DNA of 64,000 nucleotides, taken from the NCBI GenBank assembly GCA_036872755.1, contig JAVHNS010000003.1, positions 1,054,001-1,118,000 on the forward strand. The letters run 5' to 3'. The position numbers were made by a program, and so were the translations under genes. The DNA is from Orbilia blumenaviensis. Lineage: Eukaryota; Ascomycota; Orbiliomycetes; Orbiliales; Orbiliaceae. Shown piece by piece: positions 21,252-33,178 of this stretch (position 1 is the stretch's first letter; every line of letters begins with the position of its first letter). The notes under the pieces were generated by a model that saw only the letters and a program-made list of their open reading frames with translations, was not told the origin of the DNA and ran no database searches.

Positions 21252-24200
21252 ATGGCAAAAATGTTACATTTTAAATTCTTATGCCTTCTCAGGTTTTCGC
21301 TCCTAATCCCCGTCCTGTGCCTTCCTGGAAAAGATCCTGGGAAATACCAAGGTAGTGTAGACCTCCAGAAATTCGTAAAGTTGTGCGGGCTCACCCAGAT
21401 AGTTTGAATCCGACTTTTTTTTTTGTCTGTTGCAGAGTGCCATATAAACCCGTATAAGGCATATGACTTGTCTCTAACCAAAGGATCGTTGTAGGTATCT
21501 CGAAAATAATTAATAAACCTACGAACAGTTTCGAATACGCACCGACCTCATTTCCGGACTCTCAAGAGCTGCCTACTCAGGCTGAGAACATAGACTCAAG
21601 GGTGCGGCGGGGTAATAAGCTCGATGTGCATCGGATTACACACTCTCAGTTGCACAAACGAAACGATGAAGATGACAATATGGAAATAGATGATGAAGAT
21701 ATGGAATTAGATGATGAAAATATGGAATTAGATGATGATGAAGAACTGGATAATGACGATATGGAACTGGATTATGACAATATGGAAGTAGATGAAGGAG
21801 GTCCAGAATCGAAGGGAGCGGGTCGCAAATATCTAGAAAATATGCTAAAGGATATCGAGGGATCGATAATGCAAGCAACACCAGACCCCGCGAAGCTACC
21901 TACTACATGGTGGAGTAAAAGCGTAGAGGGTGAGTGGTGGAAAAAATCCTTTCAAAAAGGAGCACGGGTTTTTGCAATCAACCGTGACAAAAGAAATGCT
22001 GAGTCGACGGGTGTTCTTGAGACGAGACCCATCCCTCCTGAGTTTATAGAGGTGTCGGATTCCAATCCCCAGCTTGATGATTGCAATCCCGTGGCCCTCA
22101 GAGTGCTTAGATATTCTCGGGGCAACGGAAAGGCGCGGGTGCCGGGCCCGAGAGCATGCAAAATCTTTGAATTCAGGTTTTTTACCAAAGGTAAAGAAGG
22201 GGTAGCGGTTGTAATCGACATAAACGAGGGACGTGGTTTCATGGCTATAAATTTTCAAGACATAGGTACCGGCGGTGACCTCAAATCGAATCCATGGCAG
22301 CTACCAGGTTTTCGGGATAAGTTCCCTTCCTTATTGTCGGGGCTTATGGCTCGACTTAAGATCTTAGAACTACGGCGTATAGTTTTCTATGGTATTAGAA
22401 ACGCAGAAACTGCCGCTGTTTTCTACAATGCCGGTTTGCAAGCGCGTTCCGATCCCGCAATTGGGGAAATTACGCCTTATAATACATACTTCATGAATTT
22501 GGACCTGACTCGACGGAAGCGTAACTTAAATGACTTAGGTTTCAAACTAACGGTGGAAGTATCTATGGCAATCATAGGTACCGATGAGACCGCTGCCGCG
22601 TTCGAATTCCTCTATCAGACTCTGGAAAGACTCTACGGGTTACGTGTGTATCAGGTTAGTGCGATAGAGTACTCGCAGGCGGAACCCAAAAAATGGAAAT
22701 TCGGAAAATGGAAACCCCAAGCAACGGATCCACCGAGGACACCGGACCGCATAGGCATCGTACTGGGATTGAATCGTATGGCTTTGGCGGCTTGGGTTGG
22801 TTATTGGCAAAAGCATCCTCATAACCCTCGGCCGAAGCCGCTGACAGGGAGCCCTATGGCCCAAGCAGCCGGTATAGATAACGACGCCATATTAAAGCTA
22901 TCTGCCGCCTGTGAAGTAAAGGGGCGAGAATCTTTCAGTCTTCTCGAAACGCAGAAGCCTGCCGTTTTACCTATAATATATCGGAACGAGTGGGAAGACC
23001 CCGAGCCCCCATCATTTCCTAGGGGCTATGTTGTCGACTATTCATGGAGCGGGTGGCAGACGTATCCATTTGAGGCTTTGTCGAAGAGTCTCCAACTGTG
23101 GGAACGTGCAGCGAGCGATTTGGAATTTTACGGAAGCCAGGATATTGTCCAACATAAAGGTTCATATCGAAAGGTAAATCTGAATGAAGATATTGGGGAT
23201 GAAAAGCCAGCAGAACTAAGGCTTGTTACCAGCTCGTCTGCCCATAATCAGCACTTAGCATTTAGATGGCCCTTGAATTCAGCTGTTTACCTGACTCTGA
23301 GGCTGGAACATTTACTGTATCTTTGTTGGCAGATTGGCTCCAACCACCACCATGAGTTTAAGGGTTCGCGGCCTAGTCACCTGAACATGGCGCACTACCG
23401 CAAGCTGCCACTAGTACCCTTAAAGTATATAACGATATGGGGGGTTGAAGAGCCGAATACTGTCAGTATTCTCCAGTTTGTTTACATCGAATTCGGTAAA
23501 TACAGCCGCGAGGATGGGCACCAAAACGCCGTACTGCCCGGCCAGGAAGCATTTTCTTGGACATACTCTGAAATAAAAGATGACACTCAAATGTTGTACT
23601 ACTGGAACACAATACTGGGAAGCCCTGCTATCCTACCGATACTTAAGATGTGTCAATACTACAGACTCGGTCTTAGGTATTGCAACATAGCTTCCATTCG
23701 ATTTTCTTTCCACCAAAAGTTATCCGTATCGGACCCTGGAGGAACTTCTTGGAATAGTGCTTCGATATTAGTGGAGCTTACTACTGTTATTGAAGAATCA
23801 CAGCTAAGTTCAAAACTTGAACAAGAGCAAGATCTCTCTCAACGAGCGATAGAACGTGTGAAAGGCCTTAATATCCCAGGGGTTCCAGATACCCAGGAGA
23901 TAGAAGATTTCGACTTTGCGGATGCTTCTAATTTTATGCATGTCTTAGAATATGTCGTCGATACCCCACATACAACAGCCCATCCCATGCTACAGACGCT
24001 TGACTCTCGATTGGGCTATAAAGAATCCTCTATGTTCAGCGATGCTCCATCATACACACATGTAAACACGATTCAATGGCTCCAGGGCCCAGAGCCTGAG
24101 TACAAGAGTTACAAAATATGTTTTCGCACTGCGGTTTCAGCCCAGGAGCGCCACTTAGTTTTCAGGGACCGAGAGATGTATGAACATGCGCCGCCAGATA

Positions 24201-26620
24201 GAAAGGGTAAGGGACGAGAAGGAAGTCAAACAAATGAATTTTTTAAAATCGATATCAACCAATCCGCCGAAAGCCAGGTACTAGTGTCACAGCTGTCCCT
24301 TGGGGAAATTCTCTTTGCAACTTGGTTTTCGCAAGAAGGATGGTCACCGGTGTCCCAGATAACATTCGAAAATGTACCCATAGACAACTTGCGCGTTCTT
24401 CTCGATCTCCACGAAGACGCCGCTGAACTTAGCGAGCAGACTCCCGTCATTACTTGGAACTGGAGCCCGGGCGATGCCTGGCGTCAATTTGAAGAACGAT
24501 TTTACGCTACAAATGAAGGCAGTGCTATCAAGTATTTCCTCACGGAGAAGGCAGAATTTCTCATGGATCCTAAGATAAAATCTGTCCATGTCGGCCTCCA
24601 CACAGAGATCCCAACCCAATACGCTTTTGTATCAGTGGAGTTCGATAGATATGGGCCCGGATCCAGCAGCGGGGCGCGACAAGAGTTAGGCTTCGACACC
24701 CTATTCCACCGTGGCGTTGCTACTAGGCTCAAAGTAGTCAGTGCAATATGGGCATCATTCAAAGATAATAAGGGCCACTCCCATGGTATTATAGGCTACT
24801 TACCTCGGAGTTACCAGTACTCAGATCAGCGAGATATGCAACATTTATCCAAATACAAAATAACGGAAGCAGAATCCCGATTTGAAGACGAAATAACCGA
24901 CGCCATCTCAGACACGAATTATATAAGTACGAAATTTGTGAGCGATTTCGCCTTCTGGGGGCCCTCTAGAGCCAGGAGCGTTTGGTCGGTCCAGCGGAAG
25001 GACGGAGTAGATAAAAAAACATCTCAGTACCGATTTTCAATATCTTTTGTCAGGCATCAAAATCTAGTCCTTATCAGCATGCCCTCGTCTTTAGGACGAG
25101 ACTATAATTCCGTTGTAGAAGATTTAACCAATGCTATGTATGCGGCCTGGGTATCATGGATCCAAAGCCAAATTGCCGGAGCTGGACACAAAGAACTACC
25201 AATGAATACTCCCAGCAGTCTGTCTCATAATCAAGCCCTCGGGATCGAAATCTTCACGATACTAGAAGTGTGCTATGAGTCGCACCTCGCACTGGAGAAG
25301 ATATATGAAACATACGAGGATTTAGTTTCAAGTGGAATTTTGCATGTTAAGGACAACTGGGAAGCAGAAAGCCAAAGCACGGGCACCCCAGGGATATTAA
25401 TTCAAAATAATGAAGGGGCACGTCTCAGAAGAGAACAACGGCTATGGTTTATCCTCCTTGGGCTTGCTGAGGTTTCTGCTGCCGCCAATATTTTATACAA
25501 GTTTTGGGAGCAGATTGATCGGAGATATTGGAGCCCTGTTTATTTCTCGACAATAACAATACGCAGGGCTGGTGGTAAATTTCAATTGATAATTCAGAAT
25601 AAGGGAGTAGGCTTTGTTGACCAGAATAAAGGCGCCGCAGCCACGCTTTACCCGACCCTTCTGCGTATTATCCTGTTATTCGGACAAAGGATGGAAATAG
25701 AAACAATGCTAGGCACCGTAGTAGGCAGAAAAGATGCACCTATAAATTTTGACAAGTTCGACATTCAGTCGAGTGCCGATACTGAGGACCCTATGGCGAC
25801 CACCTTTCGACAGTGGTTTCATGCAAAATACCGGGGCAATGATGTGAGTCTTGGCTTCACCGGCGCGCCGAGAAAAGACGCGGCCAGAATCTCTACGTTG
25901 CCGCCTTTCGGATTGCCAAAGGAAATCGCTCTTCAATTGATGCCCAGCAACTTCCCTGTCTTCACCGAGGTCATCGTCCGTCATCCATCCATAAATATAC
26001 ATCACAGATTTTCTGTCGGTGTTGCGGAAAGGTTAACAGTCGTATCTATAGCCATGGCGAGTGGCCCTTTTGCGGCTCGATCCGATATTGACTACACTGG
26101 GTTTCATCGGAAGCAGCTAACTGGCCTCGGATACTCCCTTCTTGCAGCCTTGAAGCATATGCATGTCACTAGCGCTAAACCTCCCAGCAACCTGGGTGTT
26201 ATTTTCATCGATCCAGTAACGGAAGCGACCAGAGTAATCATCAAAGAAGCCATAAAGCAAACCCAGCCTAAGAAGCTTCCTGTCAAAGGCACTCCATCCT
26301 GGTATCTCTCGGTCAACAGATTTCACCGTGTATCGTCATTAGTACCATATCAAGCAACATCGAGAACTACAATGCATCGTTTTCAAGTGTTTTGGAATAT
26401 TCTACTCGGAACAATAGAGGTAGCAGCACTCCAGTATATTCTCGTGAACTATCCTCAGGCCACCGGACAAAGGCAGATATATTCTGTAGGAGTCGACTAC
26501 GATTCCCAAAGTGAGAAAACGAGGATTTTGGTGGTTTTGGAACCTAATCTTGTCACCATAGAAAACGGCAAAACTGCGGTAGGTCTAGATAGCGAGCGGG
26601 ACAGGCCAATGTCGGGATGA
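21252..26620 (+). CDS. Giant secreted protein of unknown family, paralogue 1 (five internal repeats)
   Basis: Two exons, 21252-21351 and 21495-26620, give about 1741 residues. Exon 1 encodes a signal peptide (MAKMLHFKFLC, then a hydrophobic core ending PVLCLPG). The 143-nt intron has a phase-1 GTAGTG donor, a CTAAC branch and a TTGTAG acceptor. A short segment then ends at LHKR (dibasic at 88-89), a likely Kex2 cleavage site. Residues ~92-140 are an acidic tandem repeat built on NMELDD-like units. The body carries five degenerate repeats whose anchor strands begin near residues 281 (GFMAINF), 619 (QHLAFRW), 919 (RHLVFRD), 1223 (NLVLISM) and 1547 (LTVVSIA), each followed by an amphipathic segment with conserved Leu and Trp/Ala. 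I know no domain that matches. No transmembrane segment beyond the signal peptide is evident. The next gene downstream is a paralogue on the same strand. The long open frame makes the gene certain; function is unknown. Confidence 0.85.
21662..21800 (+). repeat. Acidic coding tandem repeat (about 24-nt unit)
   Basis: Imperfect units reading roughly GAT ATG GAA TTA GAT GAT GAA encode Met-Glu-Leu-Asp-Asp peptides, about six copies, inside giant paralogue 1 just after the putative dibasic cleavage site. The repeat is absent from paralogue 2. Confidence 0.85.
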
Positions 26621-28115
26621 CATGATCATACGGCTATACAGCAAGAGTTACTAGCCTTTCACTAAAGGAATAGTTAAAACTGTGAGGATGGGCGGGCTGG
26701 AGGATCGGAAGGTGCACAGGTGGTAGTATGGAAAATCGAAAGGCCGAAAAATCGAAAGGCCAGTAAAAATGAACTAGGATTACTACCCAGATAGCTAGTT
26801 CGTATAACTTTTTAAAATTATCGAACTTGTATCTACGAAGCCACCCGAAACACTACATACCAACATGTATAATCAATCAAAAAGTCAACTAACATTGACC
26901 ATGTCGGCGCGATTTACCTATATATGCATACACAACCGTGTAAATATGTTTAGTATGTTATAATACCACATACCTATTATTCCCGTGACGGCGATGGTTT
27001 AATTTGCAATGCTGAAGGGCTGGAAAAGGTCAAAGGGTGTTCTATATAAAATAGAAGCATATATGTCGATATAAGAAGCGCACCGTTTGTGACGCACTAT
27101 CGCTCGATCAGCTAACCTCTATTTAGGAGGTGTTGTGATCATAACATCGTATTGACATCTTACTTTCGACGCATTTCTAACACGGTAGACAGCAATTTTA
27201 TAACGTTGGAATCGCGAGTTTACGCCCCAAATACTGCGGTATGGGGGACACAATCAACTGGCCTCGTAGGCCTACTCCCACAAACTGATCTGAGACCAAA
27301 CACAACTAGCGGTGTGCCACTTTAGGAGGCCAGTCTATGACACGGACTAGCGAAATTGTTAGCCTACAGGCCTATCAGTCACGGCTGGATGCATAAAGCG
27401 TATAAATTATAACCCTCACGACAGCTCCCTTGATTCGTTGGTCTACTCCCATGCGCAGACGCAAGCCAAAGGAAAATCGAAACTCTGGAGCCTAAGGCTT
27501 ATAGGCGTGGGAAACCTTTATATTCAAGAACTACCTACATGTCGTCCTTATCCAGCTAAAAAGTTGTCCCATTTACCAAATAAATTGATATACTGGTGAA
27601 AAATCGAGCTTACATGCCTTCAACCAACATCATATCCCGGGCTCTTGTCTGTTACCCTGATTTAAAATTCGAAGGCGGTGCGATCGATGGTGCTAAAAAC
27701 AGTACAGTGGTGCTCTCTAAATATCTATCGAAATAACGCCAACTAGCTACCGGTTGTAACTGTAAGCCATCAGTTTGAGGTTCGGCCGGCTTTAACGTCG
27801 GGCAAGCATGTGCATTTATTTTTGGGAGTCCCTCAACGAGAACAGGCCTCTTAATTACCTCACCAAGGCAACAGTCAGTCCTAAATTTCGGATTAAGCCC
27901 CTCCTAATGACCCCACAATCGCACTTTGGAGCCTCTCGAGCTCACCAAGAATCTACTTTTAAATTATATATCATCTAACTGTAGCTAATAAGGATCGGAT
28001 ACGTAAGGTTTGCCTAGAGATCTCTTACTATTAACTGTGCGATACCAGCCTAGCCAATATGTCAAGACTCTATGTCTACATGTATGCTCATCACAAGAAG
28101 GTCTACCAAGACTAC
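26621..28115. other. Spacer between the two giant paralogues
   Basis: 1.5 kb, AT-rich, with a direct duplication of AAAATCGAAAGGCC at about 26731-26763 shortly after the stop codon and a small GGCCT/AGGCC inverted repeat near 27260. No intact or broken copy of a third paralogue was recognised between them. Confidence 0.5.
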
Positions 28116-31100
28116 ATGCATGCCACCATTTGGTGGTGCCTTCTCCTGCTCTCCTTGCCCAATCTCGTACAAGGCTTCCCGAGCATTGAGCTGCATAAAT
28201 ACAAAAGTAATATACTGCCACTTATGAAAATGACTAGATATTGTAAATGAGACGAGAGGAGGGGATGTAATTGGGTCTAATTTAACGTTTGTCACAACTA
28301 ACCACGGAGAATTTCGACGACAATATAGATCCTAAACCAATCCTACATTCTACCACGATCGGCATCGAAGACACCGTTCAGTTACCATACAATGAGAGTC
28401 TCGGTATACGCCAAATCACCCACAGGCGGTTACATAAACGAATAGGCAGCAGTCAAAGTGGAGACCAAGTGCCCAGCACCGATGATGAAGAAATTTCCGA
28501 CAATATGGTCGCTGACTTCCTCTTCAGAGACCCTCTCCCCGACGAATGGCTTGAGCAAATTAGTATAAGCCCATTTTTAGATTTGGAAATGGTCAATACC
28601 CCCGGACGATTGACTACAGACCCTCTCGAATGTCCAAGACATTTAAGCCTTACTGCCCTTAATTTATTCGAAGAAGTTCTTCCATTCCCCGAAAAGAAGT
28701 GCCATGCGGTTGATTTTGCATTCCAAAGCGCCCCCAATGACCCGGTTCTGAAGGTTGATGTATCACCAGAAAATGGATATCTAGCTGTTACATTTGGTGA
28801 TATGTACGACGACGATACATATTGGAAATCAATGTCCGAGTTCATCTACCAAGCCTGGGCTAGGGCTGTCGAGGACGAGGGGAGGAAGCATCCTTTACGC
28901 TACGTCGCATTTTACGATATTCGCAATCCAACTACCCTTCGAACTCTGACGGAAATTAGACATCATACCTCGAGAGTGGCTTTGCCTAGATCTCCGGACC
29001 CCCAGAGGGCTTCGTCAGATGGGACAACAGACCAGTTAAACATTAGCCTCGAAGATAATTTAATGTTTCACGTAGTAGCGGATACTCCGGAGGTTTCCGC
29101 CTGTGTGCAGATGTTATATACTCACACTTCTGACTTTCTTTTCGGATATATCGGCAGCGTCAGCTTCAACATCTATCCGAAAGATGAAAATGACAGAAAC
29201 CCAGGTGTCGAACGTTTATATATCCTCATGGAAGTGTCCAGGCCTCCGAAAGAAGTGGAAAAGCCGAATACCAATCTGGGGCTGGATCTGGTTCACATCT
29301 ACGAGTCCCTGGGCAAGCACGGAGCAGACCTTACACTGTTAGAAAGAGTTTACGTTCGAGCAGTGGGAAAAGGTAAAGAAGCACTAGAAATCCTCGGAAC
29401 GACTGTCGAAAAATTCAAAAGAGATAAAAATACTGTCAAGACCCCTCTCACGTTGCCACATTCAAACATCGCCAGGCTTCCTGAAGGATACGAGATAGAA
29501 GATTCTTGGACCAGGCAACAGGGGTATCCCTTCACGTTCATTCTTGAAGGATTAAACCTACCAGGGGACGAGAAAATCAATAATATTATCAAAGACGTAG
29601 TTTCATACAGAAGAGTCGATATCAAAGAAACGATACCCTCGCCCAATGCTGGCACCATCGCCAAGCTCATGACTGGCTCATCCTACACCGATCAGCACAT
29701 AGCCTTCAGGTGGGACGATGATATATTCAAATCAACGAAACTCCATGAATTAATTTATTGGTGTTGGCAAATCGGTTCGAACATGGAGCCGGTACTGGTT
29801 TCTCAAACATCAAATGTCGGCCTTGACAGAACACCCCTATCCGCTTTAAAATACATCACAATATGGGATATCCAAGACGCACAGACTTTTTCCATTTTCA
29901 AGACGATTTCTTGGGTTCCGGGGCTGAACAAGGCCCAGATGAAGGGGTCGCTTACCCGCCGGAAACTCAATAGTCTACTTGAGAAGCATAATTGGTATGC
30001 AGCTATGGGGACTAATGTTATGCTCCCGCTACTTCAAATGTGCAATACTTATATCACCGGCCTGAGGTTATGCGATATAGCCGCTGTTGACTTCCTGTTC
30101 CATCAACCCCTCACAAGCCAAGATTTTGTGCGAACTTCGCCGATACCAAGCAGCCTTTCAATAGTGGTAGAGCTGAACCAAAACATCGAGGACTTGGACA
30201 TCGCCGGCCCTGCAGACTTAGATATTGGTTCAAATATTGGTTTTGATTTTGATTTCGATTTCTCCTTTGGTTTCGCTGGTATTGGGGACTCAAATGCACA
30301 CATATCTAGTCAACTAGGCTTTACAGGTCCTGAAAAAAACAAATTCATCAGCATCCCCTCAGCGCTTGGATACAACCCCCTCCGGCAAACTCTCAAACAA
30401 CAAACATCTTATCAGTCACTTGATAGTCCAACTTACAGTTTTGTGGAGGTATTTCAGACTGTGTACACAGACAAGGAGAGACAAAATATTTTCTTTACAT
30501 TATTATATCACACTGCGCTATCATGTCAGGAGGGGCATGTTATTTTCATCGGTTATGATAAAATATCAACTGACTCGAATCCAGTAGTGATTGAGGATCA
30601 GGAAACCGTACTTGGGCTGGCAGCGGAGCAGGTACTAACAAATAACTTAGGGGAGATTCTCCTTGGGGCATGGCTCTCAGAGAAAGGGCAGAGACCAATC
30701 TCGCAAGTGACGTTCAAGACAATACACCCAGATACAGTAGAAGAGCTTCTAAGTACCATCAACCCTAGCGCTGAGTACGAAAATACAATGAGGACTTGGA
30801 AAATCGAGGATATTGAAGGCTGGGGGGGCGCATTGGAGTCGTTCTATCGAACGAGAGAAGGCCACGCCGTCCAGCACCTCGTGGGTCCCGGGCCCGGTCA
30901 AGCCAGCCTCACAACTAGCCCCGGCCCTAGAATTATACATCTAGGCCAGCACATCGATCCTCCAGGATCCGGGCCAAAATATTTCATATTTGTCGCATTT
31001 GGATCTTTGAGTGGTGTAGATGGCATGAGCAAGTATAATTGGGCAGCCTCTGGCTACGGGACTGGATTGGTTGGGACCAATACCGTAAAACAGCATAAAA

Positions 31101-33178
31101 AAGGGAGGCAGCCTAAGAAAGTGAAAGAGCCCAAGAAATTGAAAGAGCCTAAGAAAGGGAAAGAGCCTAAGAAAGGGAAACAACGTCAAGACATGGCTAC
31201 TGCTGAACCTTCGAATTCGAATTCCGATCACATAAACGTGAGATCAACCATGCTACAAACTCTATTCTCTAGAGGTCTTCGAGATTTAATAAAAGAAAAA
31301 GAGGCCTTTAAAGTAATAGCGGAGGCACTTTTTATGCCCAGGAGTATGGCGGCCCCGCAAGACGAGAGTAGGGTGTATACGCATACTAGCATTGGCAGAG
31401 GTAAAATACACGATATCCAGATCACTCAGGAGCCCGAGGAACCAAGTACACGATCAGGTATCGTGCTCCCAAGCGGATATCAAATATTCAAAACCACTGT
31501 AAAATATCTCGATCCTCCTAAGTACTATGTATATGAATTCGGACTCTCACCCACGGATACGCGGGAGGGCAGAATTATACTTTTCGAATCCCAGCAAGCC
31601 TCAGCGACAGCAGAAGATCTATCAGCTATTCTATATTCAACATGGTCCTTCAAAAAAGCAGCAGTTTCGCTAGATATCCCAGATGCCGGGCTCAAACTTG
31701 TCACATTTTCAACGCTTCTTCCACAAACACGGCGAGAACTAGAAATAATTTACGAAACTTATAAGGATTTGTTTAGCAAAGAGGAAAGACTAGTTGCTGA
31801 GGCCCCACGAGAGCCAGACATCGAAGACGTAGCATGTGAGCTATACAGTCAAAATGTTCCAGACATGGATCTAGCGAGACGTTTGGTATATCTCCGGAGG
31901 CAGCTCCGACTATGGCATATTCTTCGAGGATTGGTCGAGGTTTCAGCAGCTGCGTCATTCTATAGACTGGCAGAACAGAATAAAGTGATATCCGAGGGCC
32001 AGCCCCTCACTATTGTCCGACGGTTAGTCCGAATCGGAGTGCTCCGAGTTCCAGCAAAAGCCAACACACAGGAAGCCACAGGAGCGAACTCCAATGATGA
32101 ATACAATTTTCATCTTCACTTAGAACTCGGCGTAGTCACAATTCGGAGTCAGAACAGTGATACAATCCCCTATGCGGGATTATTATTAGAGAGAGGGAGG
32201 GTTGCGATGAGAACTAGAATCCTTGGCCAAGTAGCAACCCAACTAGACGAAGATGCTCCTGGGGCATATGCATCGTTTCTCGTCACGCCTCCCTACCCGC
32301 GCCTTGCGCCTACCGAATTAGTAGACTCCCAAGCCGAGATCCAATCATCCGCGATATCCGCAACCTCGGGCTCAACTGACGGAAGCTCAGACCAGGTTTC
32401 AGCTGATACAGAGCCTGGCGAAGATTACACACCCGTAGTCTCACTACCCGTTTCACCGGCAACACCCTTCTATGACGTCACAGTCGAAGCTCTGGCTAAA
32501 AAGCTCTCGTACAAATTCGTTGTAGGTATTAATCCCGCTTGTTGTGGCGTTACCGAGCCAGGTTATTCAGCTACCCCAAAAGGAGATATTATATTGGTTC
32601 TAGCAATACCTGATCCTAGTCCTGCCAGCTACGAAAAGCTAGCACTATATGACGCATGGATAAACGATTTCGGTACGGCATGCTTCAAGGCATGGAGGAG
32701 AACGTCGGTCGATCCCAATTCCCATCCAGGAGTCATATATTTATCCGATGTCTCGAAGAAATCTAAAGAGCTTATTGGCCAATTACTAATCGCTGCTTCT
32801 CCAAGGGTAACCATACTACCCGGCGGCTGGGTCATTCTAAGCTCCTCCCGCCACCTCCGAAAAACCAACTGGTGGAAGAATGCCTGGTCAGGAGCGAATC
32901 GAAATCTATGGGTTGCTATGCAAGGAATTCCAGAATTACTGGCAATCCAAAATATGCTCACAAGATTCCCGCGTGAAACCGGATCAAAAGGATTTCAAAC
33001 TATTTTATTCAATGTTGGGTCACAGTGGATCCCTAAGAAGGAATATTTTACACACCTACTTAAAATGAAAATCATTATATATTTAGCTACGCAGAATGAA
33101 ATCGCGGAGACATGGGCAGAAACCCAGCTGCAAATAGCCGCTGCAGCGCGAGGTTCAACTCCAATCACCGTTGTATGA
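28116..33178 (+). CDS. Giant secreted protein of unknown family, paralogue 2 (five internal repeats)
   Basis: Two exons, 28116-28206 and 28329-33178, give about 1646 residues. Exon 1 from the ATG at 28116 encodes a clear signal peptide (MHATIWWCLLLLSLPNLVQG); an in-frame ATG at 28059 would add 19 residues in front and is less likely. The intron (122 nt) is phase 1 after a Lys-Tyr-Lys, matching Lys-Tyr-Gln in paralogue 1, with an AACTAACC branch site and a TATAG acceptor. The segment before the body ends at LHKR (67-68), again a likely Kex2 site. Five repeat anchors begin near residues 180 (GYLAVTF), 486 (QHIAFRW), 766 (GHVIFIG), 1111 (GRIILFE) and 1449 (DIILVLA). Clear paralogue matches include YWCWQIGSN against YLCWQIGSN, LKYITIW in both, and LGEILLGAW against LGEILFATW. 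A Lys-rich KEPKK heptad array lies near 955-985 and an Asp-Phe-rich patch near 665-680. Function unknown. Confidence 0.85.
31090..31185 (+). repeat. Basic coding tandem repeat (KEPKK units)
   Basis: Four to five imperfect 18-21 nt units (AAAGAGCCTAAGAAAGGG-like) encode Lys-Glu-Pro-Lys-Lys peptides inside giant paralogue 2, between repeats 3 and 4. Absent from paralogue 1. Confidence 0.85.
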
